Shown here in pieces: positions 1 through 6,012 of a DNA stretch of 10,325 nt. The position numbers were made by a program, and so were the translations under genes. Position 1 is the stretch's first letter. Each line of letters begins with the position of its first letter. The notes beneath the pieces are model-generated. The model was not told the DNA's origin. It ran no database searches and worked only from the letters and a program-made list of their open reading frames with translations. Location: positions 1-10,325 of the forward strand of contig JAFTKV010000189.1 of the NCBI GenBank assembly GCA_017453085.1. Reading direction: 5' to 3'. This stretch comes from Clostridia bacterium (GTDB lineage: Bacteria > Bacillota > Clostridia > Oscillospirales > CAG-272).

Positions 1-965
1 ACCCCCACCGTGTCCCCTGCCGCCCGCTTTTCGGCAACCTCTGGGATGAGCAGATTGCAAAAGGGGGACAGAAAGGCGTAGGGAAACATCACCACGGGGA
101 GCGCCATCCCCTGCATAATGCCATAGGTGGCAAGGGCTCCCCTTTGGGAATCCCCCTTTTTCTTCAGCCCCCAAGGGATCAGCAGATGCTCCAGCGTTAC
201 CAGCCCCTGCCGCAGATAAGAGGAAAAGGCAACCGGCAGAGCGATCCCCAGCAGCTTTTTCCGCATCGGTGCGATCTCGTCGGCATCGGCGACCTGCTTC
301 CGATGGAATTTCCGCAAATCCAGCAGGTACAGAACGAAGCAGTAGAGGAAGGAGAAGAGATTGCCGATCACGCCTCCTGCCACCACCCAAAGGCAGGCTT
401 TTTCCAGTCCTCCCGAGGTGAAGAAGGTGAGGAGCAGCATCGTGGAGCCAATCCGCAGCCCCTGCTCGAAGATCATCGTCACGGCGTTCTTGCTCACTCG
501 TCTTACCGCCGTAAAGTAGCCCGACAGCGCCGAGGTCAGCGCCACGAAGGGCAGGGAGATCGCCAACAACTGCAGGGAAGGAATGGTTCGGTCATCGGAG
601 AGGATCACCCGCCCGATGGGCGCGGAGAAGAGCAGGAGAATCCCTCCTGCCAGCGTCCCGAAGAAGAGGCTGTACCCGATACAAACCTTCATTGCCGCAA
701 GAATCCGTCCGCTTTCCCGCTCCTTGCCGTCCACAGACTCGCCCATCGCCTCCGACACCAATCGGGTGGAGGCCAGCGTCACGGCGGAGGTGGCAAGGGT
801 CACGGCCAGTCCGTACACCGAGCCGGTGAGGGTGAACAGCCCCATCCCATCGGCGCCCAGACGGTCAGTGAGATAGAGGTTATAATACACCCCCACCGTG
901 CGCATAATCAGCGAGGTAAGGGTGAGAAGCAGGGTGTTTTTCAGAAAGATCTTGAATTTAGCCAT
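1..965 (-). CDS. SpoVB/MurJ-like polysaccharide or lipid flippase, N-terminal part (C-terminus beyond window)
   Basis: An open frame runs from an ATG at 965-963 to the left edge without a stop and encodes 321 residues. GGGAG lies about 8 nt upstream of the ATG. The protein is strongly hydrophobic and follows the MATE_SpoVB-like pattern of the MOP exporter superfamily: an initial helix with TLTSLIMRTVGVYYNLYL (residues 14-31), GADGMGLF (37-44), a helix ending in STRLVSEAMGE (66-76), LSGYFTAVRRVSKNA (147-161), then a segment starting with IALPVAFSSYLRQGL (241-255) and LATYGIMQGMALPVVMFP (278-295), ending in LLIPEVAEKRAAGD. Family members are usually about 450-550 residues with 12-14 helices, so over half is visible. 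Known relatives flip lipid-linked cell-wall or polysaccharide precursors, or act in spore cortex formation; the substrate here cannot be told. It is divergent from metG, and I could not fix its promoter. Confidence 0.88.
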   Translation of the reverse strand, partial: MAKFKIFLKNTLLLTLTSLIMRTVGVYYNLYLTDRLGADGMGLFTLTGSVYGLAVTLATSAVTLASTRLVSEAMGESVDGKERESGRILAAMKVCIGYSLFFGTLAGGILLLFSAPIGRVILSDDRTIPSLQLLAISLPFVALTSALSGYFTAVRRVSKNAVTMIFEQGLRIGSTMLLLTFFTSGGLEKACLWVVAGGVIGNLFSFLYCFVLYLLDLRKFHRKQVADADEIAPMRKKLLGIALPVAFSSYLRQGLVTLEHLLIPWGLKKKGDSQRGALATYGIMQGMALPVVMFPYAFLSPFCNLLIPEVAEKRAAGDTVG

Positions 966-1025
966 AGAAAGACTCCCGGTTTGCAATATAGATCTCATTC
1001 GGGCGGACATTTGCTCTATTTCTAT

Positions 1026-1069
1026 GAAAAAAACGGCAAAACTATGAGTATTTTGCCAGATATTTTTTC
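1026..1069. promoter_or_regulatory. Extended dyad in the divergent intergenic region
   Basis: GGCAAAA (1035-1041) and TTTTGCC (1051-1057) form a 7-bp inverted repeat around a 9-nt centre. They are flanked by GAAAAAA (1026-1032) and TTTTTTC (1063-1069), which extend the symmetry with a few mismatches. It lies between the flippase start and the metG promoter, ending 8 bp before the metG -35 box. It could be an operator shared by the divergent genes, or chance symmetry in AT-rich DNA. Confidence 0.3.
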
Positions 1070-1076
1070 AATCTAC

Positions 1077-1105
1077 TTGAATTTTCACCGATTTTGTGCT
1101 ATACT
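1077..1105 (+). promoter_or_regulatory. Sigma-A type promoter of metG
   Basis: The -35 box is TTGAAT (1077-1082), followed by a 17-bp spacer and the -10 box TATACT (1100-1105). A TG at 1097-1098 makes it an extended -10. Transcription would start near 1112, leaving a leader of about 60 nt. That is too short for a T-box, and none is visible. Confidence 0.75.
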
Positions 1106-1173
1106 ACAATAAATATGCAAACCAATGACCGTCTGTATCCTTCGTGGAGCAGACAGAAACGGAGATATACACT

Positions 1174-2787
1174 ATGAACAAAAGATTCTTTATCGGCGGC
1201 GCTTGGCCGTACGCCAATAACTCTCTTCACGTAGGCCACTTGGCAGCCCTCCTTCCCGGCGACGTACTGGCTCGCTTCGGCAGACTCTGCGGCTACGACG
1301 TGATCTACGTATCGGGCACCGACTCCCACGGCACTCCCATCACCGAGCGTGCAAAGCGGGAAAAGGTAACCCCCGCATCCATCGCTGAGCAGTACCACGC
1401 AGAGTTCACCCGTGACTTCGAGGCAATGGGCTTCACCTACGATAAGTACACCGCCACCTTCACCGACTACCACAAGGCAGGCGTGCAGGACATCCTTCGC
1501 AAGATTCAGGCTAACGGCTATCTCTACGAGACCACCGAGGAGCAGGACTATTGCGAGACCTGCGGAAAATTCGTGTCCGACCGTGAGATCGAGGGCAACT
1601 GCCCCGTTTGCGGCAAGCTCACCCGCGGTGACCAGTGCGAGCACTGCAACGCATCCTTCGACTCCAAGATGATGACCGAGAAGCGTTGCCGTACCTGCGG
1701 CAATCCCACCACCACCCGTATGAACAAGCACTTGATGTTCGCGCTGTCCAAGTTCCAGAAGGACATCGAGGAGTTCACCGAAAAGATGGCTCCCCACTGG
1801 CGTCTGAACGCAGTGAACGAGACCAAGAAGTACCTCCAGCAGGGTCTGCCCGACAGAGCGGCTACCCGTGATCTGGACTGGGGCGTAGAGGTTCCCGTGG
1901 AGGGCTACGAGACCAAGCGGATCTACGTTTGGTTCGAGGCGGTGCTGGGCTATATGACCACCGGTAAGTGGGTGGCCGAGCAGAGAGGCATTGACTTCAA
2001 CGAGTACATGACCGAGGACGGCAATCTCAACAACTACTATATCCACGGCAAGGACAACATTCCTTTCCACACCGTTATTTTCCCCGCACTCCTGATGGCA
2101 ATGGACCGCAACCTCTGTCTGCCCACGCACATCGTCTCTTCTGAGTACGTGAATATGAACGATGAGAAGATGTCCAAGTCCAAGGGCAACCTGATCTCTG
2201 TCCACGAGCTGGCGGAGAACTATCCCATGGATGCAGTTCGCTTCTACACCATGCTCTACAATCCCGAGCGCCGTGACGTGAACTTCTCTATTCCCGATCT
2301 GATCGCCAACTATAACAAGTTCCTGGCGGGCGGCCTGGGTAATTTCGTGAACCGTAACCTCTCCTTCCTGAAGAAGAAGTTCGGCGGCGTGGTGCCCGCA
2401 GGCAAGGTGGATCCCGCCGTTGCCGCTCACGTGGAGGGTCTGTACGCTTCCATGGGCGAGAAGATGGAAAACGGCGATCTCCGCTCCGCTACCGAGGATA
2501 TGGTCACTCTGATCCAGTACGCCAACAAGTACTACGACGATCAGAAGCCCTGGATCCAGGCCAAGGCAGAGGATCTCACTGATTTCGGCAACACCACCGC
2601 TACCTGCGTCTATCTGATGGCGAATATGGCAAATCTGTTTGCTCCCGTCATCCCCGAGGGCTGCGAGAAGCTTTCTAAGGTGCTGGGCATGGAAAAGCTC
2701 AGCTGGAGCCCCGTGACTCTGCCCGAGACCTTCACTCTGGGCGAGGTTCCGATCCTCTACACCCGTATCGACGAGCCTAAGAACTGA
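1174..2787 (+). CDS. metG: Methionyl-tRNA synthetase
   Basis: This class I aminoacyl-tRNA synthetase charges tRNA-Met with methionine using ATP, in the cytoplasm. The start is the ATG at 1174, with GGAG at 1161-1164 at good spacing; an in-frame GTG at 1144 has no comparable site and would add 10 non-family residues. The protein has 537 residues. The HIGH-type motif is HVGH (19-22) in the context PYANNSLHVGH, and the KMSKS loop is at 332-336 in NDEKMSKSKGN. Between them lies a double zinc-knuckle with four Cys pairs: C127/C130, C143/C146, C155/C158 and C172/C175. A helical anticodon-binding domain follows. The protein ends near residue 537, with no room for the roughly 110-residue C-terminal EMAP/Trbp-like tRNA-binding domain that many MetRS carry. 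It is probably co-transcribed with the small membrane protein gene 11 nt downstream. Codon use is GC-rich at third positions, giving a long meaningless antisense frame. Confidence 0.97.
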   Translation: MNKRFFIGGAWPYANNSLHVGHLAALLPGDVLARFGRLCGYDVIYVSGTDSHGTPITERAKREKVTPASIAEQYHAEFTRDFEAMGFTYDKYTATFTDYHKAGVQDILRKIQANGYLYETTEEQDYCETCGKFVSDREIEGNCPVCGKLTRGDQCEHCNASFDSKMMTEKRCRTCGNPTTTRMNKHLMFALSKFQKDIEEFTEKMAPHWRLNAVNETKKYLQQGLPDRAATRDLDWGVEVPVEGYETKRIYVWFEAVLGYMTTGKWVAEQRGIDFNEYMTEDGNLNNYYIHGKDNIPFHTVIFPALLMAMDRNLCLPTHIVSSEYVNMNDEKMSKSKGNLISVHELAENYPMDAVRFYTMLYNPERRDVNFSIPDLIANYNKFLAGGLGNFVNRNLSFLKKKFGGVVPAGKVDPAVAAHVEGLYASMGEKMENGDLRSATEDMVTLIQYANKYYDDQKPWIQAKAEDLTDFGNTTATCVYLMANMANLFAPVIPEGCEKLSKVLGMEKLSWSPVTLPETFTLGEVPILYTRIDEPKN

Positions 2788-2798
2788 GGGAACGGCAG

Positions 2799-3182
2799 AT
2801 GAAATATCTTTTGTTATTTGGCGGACTCCTGCTGGCCTTCTTCGGATTCAGCTTTCTGGTGAAATTTATCAAGCTCCGCCTGATCAGCGTCAAGACAGTG
2901 GGCAAGGTGGTGGACAACCGTCATATGGAGGCCACCGCAAAAATGCCCTCCGGCTGGGCTGCGGTTGCCGAATACGAGGCGGCAGGGCAGAGAGTGCGCG
3001 GCGTGGCTGCGCTCCCCATGGCGCAGAAATACGCCAAGGGCTATAATATCGACCTGCTTTGGAACAAAGCAAATCCCAAGTCCTTTGTTCCCGTCGCCTT
3101 CACCCGAGCTATGCTCATATACAGCCTGATCTTCCCCGTGGGAATGGCGCTGGCCATCTGGGGAATTACCATGTTTTTCTGA
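2799..3182 (+). CDS. Small DUF3592-like two-helix membrane protein
   Basis: This is a 127-residue protein starting at ATG 2799, with TGAGGGAA (2785-2792, overlapping the metG stop) as ribosome binding site. It has a hydrophobic N-terminal helix (about 1-22), a soluble middle part and a second helix (about 104-125). The middle resembles DUF3592-type proteins: a TVGKVVDNR strand (33-41), EYEAAGQRVRG (58-68), and YNIDLLWNKANPKSF (82-96), which matches the usual pattern of a hydrophilic turn, then an 'L-a-n-P' element near the second helix. The family has no established biochemical role. It sits 11 nt after metG and before a terminator, so it is likely the last gene of a two-gene transcript. The family assignment rests on pattern memory, not a search. 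Confidence 0.8.
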   Translation: MKYLLLFGGLLLAFFGFSFLVKFIKLRLISVKTVGKVVDNRHMEATAKMPSGWAAVAEYEAAGQRVRGVAALPMAQKYAKGYNIDLLWNKANPKSFVPVAFTRAMLIYSLIFPVGMALAIWGITMFF

Positions 3183-3194
3183 ATCCACATCGAC

Positions 3195-3232
3195 AGATCG
3201 CGTCTTTTCGCAGATGCGATCTTTCGTTTTTT
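3195..3232 (+). terminator. Rho-independent terminator of the metG unit
   Basis: AGATCGCGTCT (3195-3205) pairs with AGATGCGATCT (3212-3222) over 11 bp including one G-U pair, with a 6-nt loop. TTCG and then six T (3227-3232) follow. It lies 13 nt after the stop codon of the small membrane protein. Confidence 0.88.
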
Positions 3233-3272
3233 CGTCGTCCCGCCGTTTGTGATTGGGTGCGACAAAGATTTT

Positions 3273-3308
3273 CCGTTAAAATGTTACAAAACCGTGAATT
3301 TTTAACGG
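3273..3308. promoter_or_regulatory. 9-bp inverted repeat upstream of the lipoprotein promoter
   Basis: CCGTTAAAA (3273-3281) and TTTTAACGG (3300-3308) are perfect inverted copies with an 18-nt spacer. They end 17 bp before the -35 box of the lipoprotein gene. In addition, AACGGCG (3304-3310) is the reverse complement of CGCCGTT (3241-3247), so the right arm has two possible partners. The position suits an activator or repressor site; no regulator can be named. Confidence 0.4.
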
Positions 3309-3325
3309 CGGTTGGTGATTTGCTA

Positions 3326-3354
3326 TTGACAAATCGGAGAAAATATAGTATATT
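3326..3354 (+). promoter_or_regulatory. Strong sigma-A type promoter of the lipoprotein gene
   Basis: A consensus -35 TTGACA (3326-3331), a 17-bp spacer and -10 TATATT (3349-3354) are present. Transcription would start near 3361, giving a leader of about 95 nt. The string TATATTGGT is repeated at 3349 and again 14 nt downstream. Confidence 0.85.
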
Positions 3355-3454
3355 GGTATTGCTATATTGGTGCAATCTCCCAACCCTGCCGTCAACTTAT
3401 GTCAGGAGGCTTGCGGAAAAATCAACCTGCACCGTTTCAGAAAGGAAGCACAAT

Positions 3455-4222
3455 ATGAAAAAGCTTTTTGCTACCCTGCTTGCAGGACTGATGGCGTTCA
3501 GCATGGTTGCTTGCGCTGGCGGTTCTGCTGACACCACCACGGCCGGCGGTGCTGACGGTAATACCGGCGCTACCACCGCAGCTACCACCACCAAGCGCGT
3601 GATCACCACTCCCGCTCCCGCAGAGCCCTCCAACCCCGACGCTCCCGAAGACTGGACCATCCTGGAAGCTGCCAGCGACTGGCACTACAAGATGTTCTCC
3701 TGCCCCTTTGACCGTGACAACGGCGCAATCTTCCCTGCAGACACCGACGAAATGGCTAAGTGGCTCGCTGAACAGGGCGAAGAATGGTACAAGGATGCCG
3801 ATCTGATTGCAGAAATGGCAACCTGGCCCACTCAGACCGCTCCTATGGGTGACCGTCACCTGGGTCTGGGCGATAACAACTCCCCCATCGGCTGGGCAAA
3901 CGAGATCAACGGTATCATCTGCTACCAGCAGATCGAGCTGACTGCAGAGCAGATCGCATCTCTGGAGTACGCTGCTGAAGACTCCATCTACATGGACGTA
4001 TTCTACGACAACGCATTCTACGTATACATCAACGGTACGCTGGTATTCTCCGACGACGCTAACGGCGGCGAAGGCGACTGGAACGAGGCTATGGAGCCCG
4101 TTGACTTCGACGTAAGCGTGAAGGATCTGTTCGTAGAGGGCAAGAATGACATCATCGTCACCCTGAAGAACTGCTGGGGCGGCCGTGAGTTCATCATGTC
4201 CATCGAGTGCCTGTACTATTAA
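3455..4222 (+). CDS. Secreted lipoprotein with a galactose-binding-like beta-sandwich domain
   Basis: This is a 255-residue protein. The start is ATG 3455 with AAAGGAAG (3441-3448) upstream; a longer frame exists but would cross the promoter. A signal peptide begins MKKLFATLLAGL and ends in a lipobox MVAC with the lipidated Cys at residue 20. A Thr/Ala/Gly/Pro-rich linker (about 21-65) follows, typical for surface lipoproteins of Clostridia. The rest (about 66-255) resembles the jelly-roll modules attached to glycoside hydrolases and other surface proteins: a PMGDRHLGLGDN strand-turn, YVYINGTLVFSDD (189-201), and LFVEGKNDIIVTLKN followed by GGREFIMSIE near the C-terminus. These match the 'DDG-x-vYvNG...v' and 'eGeNvIav' signatures. 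No catalytic domain is visible, so a ligand-binding role on the outer face of the membrane is likely but unproven. It is monocistronic, between its own promoter and terminator. Confidence 0.85.
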   Translation: MKKLFATLLAGLMAFSMVACAGGSADTTTAGGADGNTGATTAATTTKRVITTPAPAEPSNPDAPEDWTILEAASDWHYKMFSCPFDRDNGAIFPADTDEMAKWLAEQGEEWYKDADLIAEMATWPTQTAPMGDRHLGLGDNNSPIGWANEINGIICYQQIELTAEQIASLEYAAEDSIYMDVFYDNAFYVYINGTLVFSDDANGGEGDWNEAMEPVDFDVSVKDLFVEGKNDIIVTLKNCWGGREFIMSIECLYY

Positions 4223-4228
4223 TTTCTC

Positions 4229-4255
4229 AAAAAAACTCCCTTCGGGGAGTTTTTT
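4229..4255 (+). terminator. Terminator of the lipoprotein gene (possibly bidirectional)
   Basis: ACTCCC (4235-4240), a TTCG loop and GGGAGT (4245-4250) form the core, extended by an A-run on the left pairing with a T-run on the right (to 4255). It starts 7 nt after the stop codon. The A-tract also allows termination from the other side. A near-copy is at 4728-4756. Confidence 0.9.
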
Positions 4256-4313
4256 GAATTGAGGAGAAAAGTATTTGGAAAGCAGCGGAGACCAATTGCA
4301 CTAATCTCACCCA

Positions 4314-4372
4314 CCGTAGGGGACGGCGCCCTCGTAAGGAGCGTAGCGACGGAATAGCGAAGCGTCCGTCCC
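4314..4372 (+). repeat. Solo REP-like GTAGGG element
   Basis: It starts with CCGTAGGGGACGGCGC... The first 21 bp (4314-4334) are identical to 4521-4541. GGGACGG (4320-4326) can pair with CCGTCCC (4366-4372) across a 39-nt interior rich in AGCG motifs. A 5' GTAG next to a hairpin is the hallmark of REP sequences recognised by RAYT transposases. No matching CTAC end is seen, so it may be half of a pair. Confidence 0.55.
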
Positions 4373-4427
4373 GTCTGTGCGACTCGCACCAAGGGAACGT
4401 GCGGCGAAAATGGGGATCTCCTCATCC

Positions 4428-4460
4428 GCCCCTTCGGGGCACCTTCTCCGCTGGAGAAGG
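4428..4460. repeat. Two adjacent small hairpins
   Basis: GCCCC TTC GGGGC (4428-4440) is followed at once by CCTTCTCC GCT GGAGAAGG (4442-4460), an 8-bp perfect stem with a triloop. No T-tract follows, so these are not terminators. They look like part of a dispersed repeat. Confidence 0.55.
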
Positions 4461-4520
4461 CTTGGGGTGGTGGAACAATTCGCACCAAGGGAAAGGGCGA
4501 CGCAATATGTTTGTACACCC

Positions 4521-4638
4521 CCGTAGGGGACGGCGCCCTCGACGTCCCGTTCGTGCGGTTCGCACCGAGGCAACGAACGGTGCGCCCCCTTCGATGCCGC
4601 CTGCGGCGGCGCGGACAGTCCGGGAGGCCTGTCCCTAC
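4521..4638 (+). repeat. REPIN-like element: GTAG...CTAC with inverted hairpin ends
   Basis: The element starts GTAGGGGACG (4523) and ends CTGTCCCTAC (4638), nearly inverted copies of each other. The left hairpin is GGGACG (4527-4532)/CGTCCC (4543-4548) with a 10-nt loop; the right hairpin is GGACAG (4613-4618)/CTGTCC (4629-4634), also with a 10-nt loop. Between them lie CGTTCG (4548-4553)/CGAACG (4574-4579) enclosing GTGCG gtt CGCAC, and GCCGCC TGC GGCGGC (4596-4610). Paired REPs in opposite orientation of about this length define REPINs, non-autonomous elements moved by RAYTs. That this one is served by the RAYT at 8841 is inference. Confidence 0.6.
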
Positions 4639-4727
4639 ATGGAATTGCGGAACATACCGCACCAAGGGAGCCTTATCGGGGTGCGGCGATACATACTGCA
4701 CCGAGGCGACGAACAATTATATCTATC

Positions 4728-4756
4728 AAAAAACTCCCTTCGGGGAGTTATTTTTT
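4728..4756 (+). terminator. Second copy of the TTCG terminator, no gene directly upstream
   Basis: ACTCCC (4733-4738), TTCG and GGGAGT (4743-4748) are followed by TATTTTTT. It shares a 22-bp core with the terminator at 4229-4255. No plus-strand gene precedes it, so it would either block read-through across the repeat island or stop minus-strand transcripts through its A-tract. Confidence 0.7.
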
Positions 4757-4783
4757 GGGATTTTAGGAAAATGCAAAATCATC

Positions 4784-4812
4784 TTGCATTATCGGCGAGA
4801 ATGGTGTATAAT
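4784..4812 (+). promoter_or_regulatory. Promoter of the glycine-rich membrane protein gene
   Basis: TTGCAT (4784-4789), a 17-bp spacer and a consensus TATAAT (4807-4812) are present. Transcription would start near 4819. Core and spacer match the promoter at 5947-5975 at 24 of 29 positions. Confidence 0.85.
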
Positions 4813-4856
4813 ACTATCAAAGCAATACTGTGCAATACGCAAAGGAGGATGTAGAT

Positions 4857-5867
4857 ATGGCAGGACCCGGAGGAGGATCTCGTGGCGGCGGAGGCGGTCG
4901 CGGTGGCAGCTTTGGCGGCGGAGGCCGCGGAGGAATGGGCGGAGGTCGCGGAGGCGGCTTCGGCGGCGGTGGCTACAGAGGCCCTCGCGGACCTATGTTC
5001 GGCGGACCTATGTTTGGCGGCTGGGGATACAGACGTCGTTACGGCTATTACGGAAGAGGCCCCGGATTCTACGGAGGTGGCTGTCTGGGCGGACTTCTGG
5101 GCATGCTGATGTTGCCCTTCTTGCTGGTGATTATGGCGATTGCGTTGGTGATCTCGTCGGTGAGCAGCTCGATGATGGTGCTCAAGGACGGCGGTATCGT
5201 TCCTTATAACGAGGAGACCTTCCAGGACTACGCCAACCAGCAGTATCTGGCAGAGTTCGGCAGCTCGGAGGACGGCATCGTGGTGGTCTTCCTAACTGCG
5301 GAGAATGATTACGACTATTGCTATATCGGCTGGGTGGGCGATCACCTGAACGCCGACGTCAACTACTTGTTCGGTGCAGAAGGAACTGCGCTGGGCAACG
5401 GTATTTACGCGGAAGTGCCCGACAATTACAAGTATTCGCTGGATTCCAATCTGGCAAACGTCACCGACCGCCTGGCATCGGAGATCAATCGGCTGAATCT
5501 GACGACGAATTACCGATGCTCCGAGGATCGGTCGAATTTGCCCTCCCGCCTGGTGAACCGCTCTGCGCTGGATCTCAACGCCGAGACGGTGAATCTGTCG
5601 CTGACTGCCTTCACCGAGCAGACCGGTATTCCCATGACCATCGTGGTGGACGAGATGGAGGATGTCTTCGGCAAGGAAATGCCCTTCAGCGTGATCTTTA
5701 CGCTGATCCTGGCAGGCGGTATTGTGATCCTTGCCATCGTGCTGATCGTGAAGGCCGTTCGCAATCGGAAGAAGGGACCGAATCAGCCCGGCGGACAGAA
5801 CGGTTACAACGGACAGGACGGACAGAGCGGACCGTATAACGGCTACGACGGCAGGCAGTACGGCTGA
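4857..5867 (+). CDS. Glycine-rich two-helix membrane protein of unknown function (paralogue of 6013-6855)
   Basis: This is a 336-residue protein starting at ATG 4857 with AAAGGAGG at 4841-4848. Residues 3-55 are almost only Gly and Arg with some Phe and Met, followed by an aromatic/Arg stretch (56-75). Helix 1 spans about 79-101, a soluble domain about 102-277, helix 2 about 278-300, and a basic RNRKK precedes a Gly/Gln/Asn/Tyr-rich tail (306-336). Arginines before helix 1 and after helix 2 place both ends in the cytoplasm and the domain outside. The domain contains DGIVVVFLTAENDYDYCYI, then VGDHL (160-164), and ends with GIPMTIVVDEMEDVFG (257-272). These also occur in the next gene. I do not recognise the family; a distant TPM-like fold (TLP18.3/Psb32 type) is conceivable but not shown. 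Gly/Arg repeats suggest low-complexity, possibly condensate or nucleic-acid contact, which is speculation. It has its own promoter and terminator. Confidence 0.82.
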   Translation: MAGPGGGSRGGGGGRGGSFGGGGRGGMGGGRGGGFGGGGYRGPRGPMFGGPMFGGWGYRRRYGYYGRGPGFYGGGCLGGLLGMLMLPFLLVIMAIALVISSVSSSMMVLKDGGIVPYNEETFQDYANQQYLAEFGSSEDGIVVVFLTAENDYDYCYIGWVGDHLNADVNYLFGAEGTALGNGIYAEVPDNYKYSLDSNLANVTDRLASEINRLNLTTNYRCSEDRSNLPSRLVNRSALDLNAETVNLSLTAFTEQTGIPMTIVVDEMEDVFGKEMPFSVIFTLILAGGIVILAIVLIVKAVRNRKKGPNQPGGQNGYNGQDGQSGPYNGYDGRQYG

Positions 5868-5886
5868 TTTACAAGCTGCAATTTTC

Positions 5887-5925
5887 ATCGCTCTCCCCCG
5901 AAAAACGGCGGGAGAGCGATTTTTT
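5887..5925 (+). terminator. Terminator after the glycine-rich gene
   Basis: ATCGCTCTCCC (5887-5897) pairs with GGGAGAGCGAT (5910-5920). The stem is extended by CCG/CGG around an AAAAA loop, with one bulged C at 5909, and is followed by TTTTT (5921-5925). It starts 19 nt after the stop codon. Confidence 0.92.
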
Positions 5926-5946
5926 GTGTTTTTAGGGGGCACTCTG

Positions 5947-5975
5947 TTGCTTTTTCGGAAAGAATAGTGTATAAT
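5947..5975 (+). promoter_or_regulatory. Promoter of the second paralogue
   Basis: TTGCTT (5947-5952), a 17-bp spacer and TATAAT (5970-5975) are present. The spacer shares CGG..AGAAT.GTG with the promoter at 4784-4812, so the promoter appears to have been duplicated along with the gene. Confidence 0.85.
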
Positions 5976-6012
5976 GGAAGCAATTATACGGCAATCATCA
6001 AGGAGGGTATAA

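Larger units (their letters stand above)
4385..4709 (+). repeat. Five dispersed copies of a CGCACCAAGGGA-type 12-mer
   Basis: Exact copies of CGCACCAAGGGA are at 4385-4396, 4481-4492 and 4658-4669. Diverged copies are at 4561-4572 (CGCACCGAGGCA) and about 4698-4709 (GCACCGAGGCGA). The last two form part of a longer 20-bp repeat beginning ACATAC at 4652 and 4691. Spacings are about 96, 80, 97 and 39 bp. The intervening sequences are unrelated in part and include the paired-hairpin element. Confidence 0.6.
4256..4783. other. Repeat-dense intergenic island without a gene
   Basis: About 530 bp between the lipoprotein terminator and the next promoter hold no credible coding sequence. Open frames crossing it on either strand are low-complexity translations of repeats and have no supported starts. 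It contains a solo GTAGGG hairpin, a GTAG...CTAC paired-hairpin element, five 12-mer copies, two small hairpins and a duplicated terminator (listed separately). It looks like a site where repetitive elements accumulated and decayed. Confidence 0.75.

Noticed and set aside
76..84. GTAGGG string near the left edge as another REP
   Set aside because: It lies in conserved flippase coding sequence (residues near FPYAFL) and no palindrome follows it.
144..1112. 322-residue open frame on the plus strand
   Set aside because: It is antisense to the SpoVB-like gene, low in hydrophobic order and rich in Gln, His and Arg. The minus-strand reading gives a coherent flippase.
1106..1173. T-box or other riboswitch ahead of metG
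   Set aside because: The leader is about 60 nt, with no specifier hairpin, T-box sequence or terminator.
1099..2430. 443-residue open frame on the minus strand
   Set aside because: It is fully antisense to metG, which has all catalytic motifs. It arises from GC-rich third positions in metG and resembles no family.
3059..3454. N-terminal extension of the lipoprotein gene
   Set aside because: The open frame runs through the previous gene's end, its terminator and the promoter; the signal peptide begins at 3455.
4385..4709. Possible CRISPR-like array
   Set aside because: The repeat unit is only 12 bp, spacings vary from 39 to 97 bp, copies differ, and no cas gene is near.
4219..4854. Open frames of 88-165 residues on both strands in the repeat island
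   Set aside because: They translate hairpin repeats into Arg/Pro/Gly-rich peptides, run through terminators, and have no proper ribosome binding sites.
4882..5109. 75-residue Ala/Glu-rich frame on the plus strand
   Set aside because: It is a shifted reading of the Gly-codon repeats in the glycine-rich gene.
4857..5867. Assigning the glycine-rich protein to the TPM (TLP18.3/Psb32) family
   Set aside because: The general layout is similar, but I could not find the family's characteristic motifs, so the function is left open.
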